This document shows, in pieces, positions 4,862-5,280 of a DNA stretch of 5,280 bases (position 1 is the stretch's first letter; each line of letters begins with the position of its first letter). The notes below the pieces were generated by a model, which was not told the DNA's origin, searched no databases, and saw only the letters and a list, made by a program, of their open reading frames with translations. Origin of the DNA: Lachnospiraceae bacterium (GTDB taxonomy: Bacteria > Bacillota > Clostridia > Lachnospirales > Lachnospiraceae); assembly GCA_021204285.1 (NCBI GenBank), contig JAJPZP010000111.1, positions 1-5,280 of the forward strand, written 5' to 3'. Both the position numbers and the translations under genes were made by a program.

Positions 4862-5280
4862 TATGCGTACACCTCCTCGATGGTGGCGACGGCATCCTTC
4901 GTGACGATCAGCGTGCTGTACTTCAGGATGTCGTACACATTGATCGTGTTCGTCAGCGCCGTGCGGACGTTTGCAATGTTTCTCGCAGACTTCACAACGT
5001 TCTCATCGTTCTCATTCAGAACGACCAGCGCCTTCTGTACCTTCAGCGCATCGAGAACCGCCTGCATCTGCTTCGTCTTGATCCCGTCGAACTTCAGCTC
5101 GTCGAGGACGATCAGCTTTTTCTCATTTACACAGTTCGTAAGGACGGACTTGAGAGCAAGCCTCTTTTCCTTCTTGTTCAGGCGAATCGTGTAATCTCTC
5201 GGAGTCGGGGCGAATACCACACCGCCGCCGATCCACTGGGGAGCTCTGGTCGAACCCTGACGGGCATGTCCGGTTCCCTT
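4861..5280 (-). CDS. rplD: 50S ribosomal protein L4 (C-terminal 139 residues; 5' end outside window)
   Basis: The reading frame is open to the window edge, so the true start and roughly the first third (about 65 to 70 residues) are missing. A GTG at 5220 in this frame is not the start, because the 20 codons before it encode the conserved [20 protein letters not shown]. That segment belongs to the L4 loop that reaches the exit tunnel opposite L22. It is followed by VFAPTPRDY, then a Rossmann-like core with [14 protein letters not shown] (near 35-48), [26 protein letters not shown], and the closing VNVYDIL-type segment (here [19 protein letters not shown]). L4 is an early 50S assembly protein and in E. 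coli represses the S10 operon through its leader. That leader would be upstream of this window, and Firmicutes may not share the mechanism. Confidence 0.97.
   Translation of the reverse strand, partial: KGTGHARQGSTRAPQWIGGGVVFAPTPRDYTIRLNKKEKRLALKSVLTNCVNEKKLIVLDELKFDGIKTKQMQAVLDALKVQKALVVLNENDENVVKSARNIANVRTALTNTINVYDILKYSTLIVTKDAVATIEEVYA

Noticed and set aside
3506..5194. A 562-codon open frame on the plus strand, antisense to rpsS, rplB, rplW and rplD
   Set aside because: It runs opposite four strongly conserved ribosomal genes and its translation is rich in His, Arg, Leu and Ser with no recognisable domain. Such long antisense frames arise when biased codon use in the true genes leaves few stops on the other strand.
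5218..5220. GTG at 5220-5218 as the start of the L4 gene
   Set aside because: The 20 codons before it are in frame and encode the conserved L4 loop [20 protein letters not shown], so the gene continues beyond the window edge.

Overview
This window is a stretch of the bacterial S10-spc ribosomal protein gene cluster, read entirely on the minus strand. In transcription order (from high to low coordinates) it holds rplD (L4, 5' end cut off), rplW (L23), rplB (L2), rpsS (S19), rplV (L22), rpsC (S3), rplP (L16), rpmC (L29), rpsQ (S17), rplN (L14), rplX (L24), rplE (L5) and the first 14 codons of a type Z rpsN/rpsZ (S14). All eleven complete genes look intact and of normal length for their families. 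There is no mobile element, RNA gene, CRISPR array or foreign gene.

The organism is most likely a Gram-positive member of the Clostridia, probably Lachnospiraceae or a close relative. The reasons are the MAKTSMKIKQQ start of S14 (type Z form), the [13 protein letters not shown] start of S17, the MIMPKRVK start of L16 and the long basic N-terminus of L22 with its RVSVQKACFVLDAIRGK segment. Strong purine-rich Shine-Dalgarno (SD) sequences and moderate GC content fit. This is judged by eye from remembered family sequences, not from a search.

The layout is very compact. The largest gap is 51 nt (rplW-rplB). Most other gaps are 11 to 40 nt, two junctions overlap as TAATG (rplD/rplW, rpsC/rplP), and rpmC starts inside rplP. 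The rpsQ-rplN junction, which separates the S10 and spc operons in E. coli, is only 12 nt here. No promoter or terminator could fit there, so the whole stretch is probably one transcript with coupled translation. The products are structural parts of the two ribosomal subunits: S3, S14, S17 and S19 for 30S; L2, L4, L5, L14, L16, L22, L23, L24 and L29 for 50S.

The gene content is ordinary. The interest lies in translation initiation. The S14 gene appears to start at ATT, a rare initiation codon, placed 7 nt after a perfect AGGAGG. Four of the eleven complete genes (rpmC, rpsQ, rplN, rplE) start at GTG. At three junctions the stop codon TAG is fused into the SD as TAGGAGG. The rplX-rplE junction holds a nine-codon mini-ORF ending in an A-AAA-AAG heptamer whose -1 frame is that of rplE. 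I see no undescribed system in this window.
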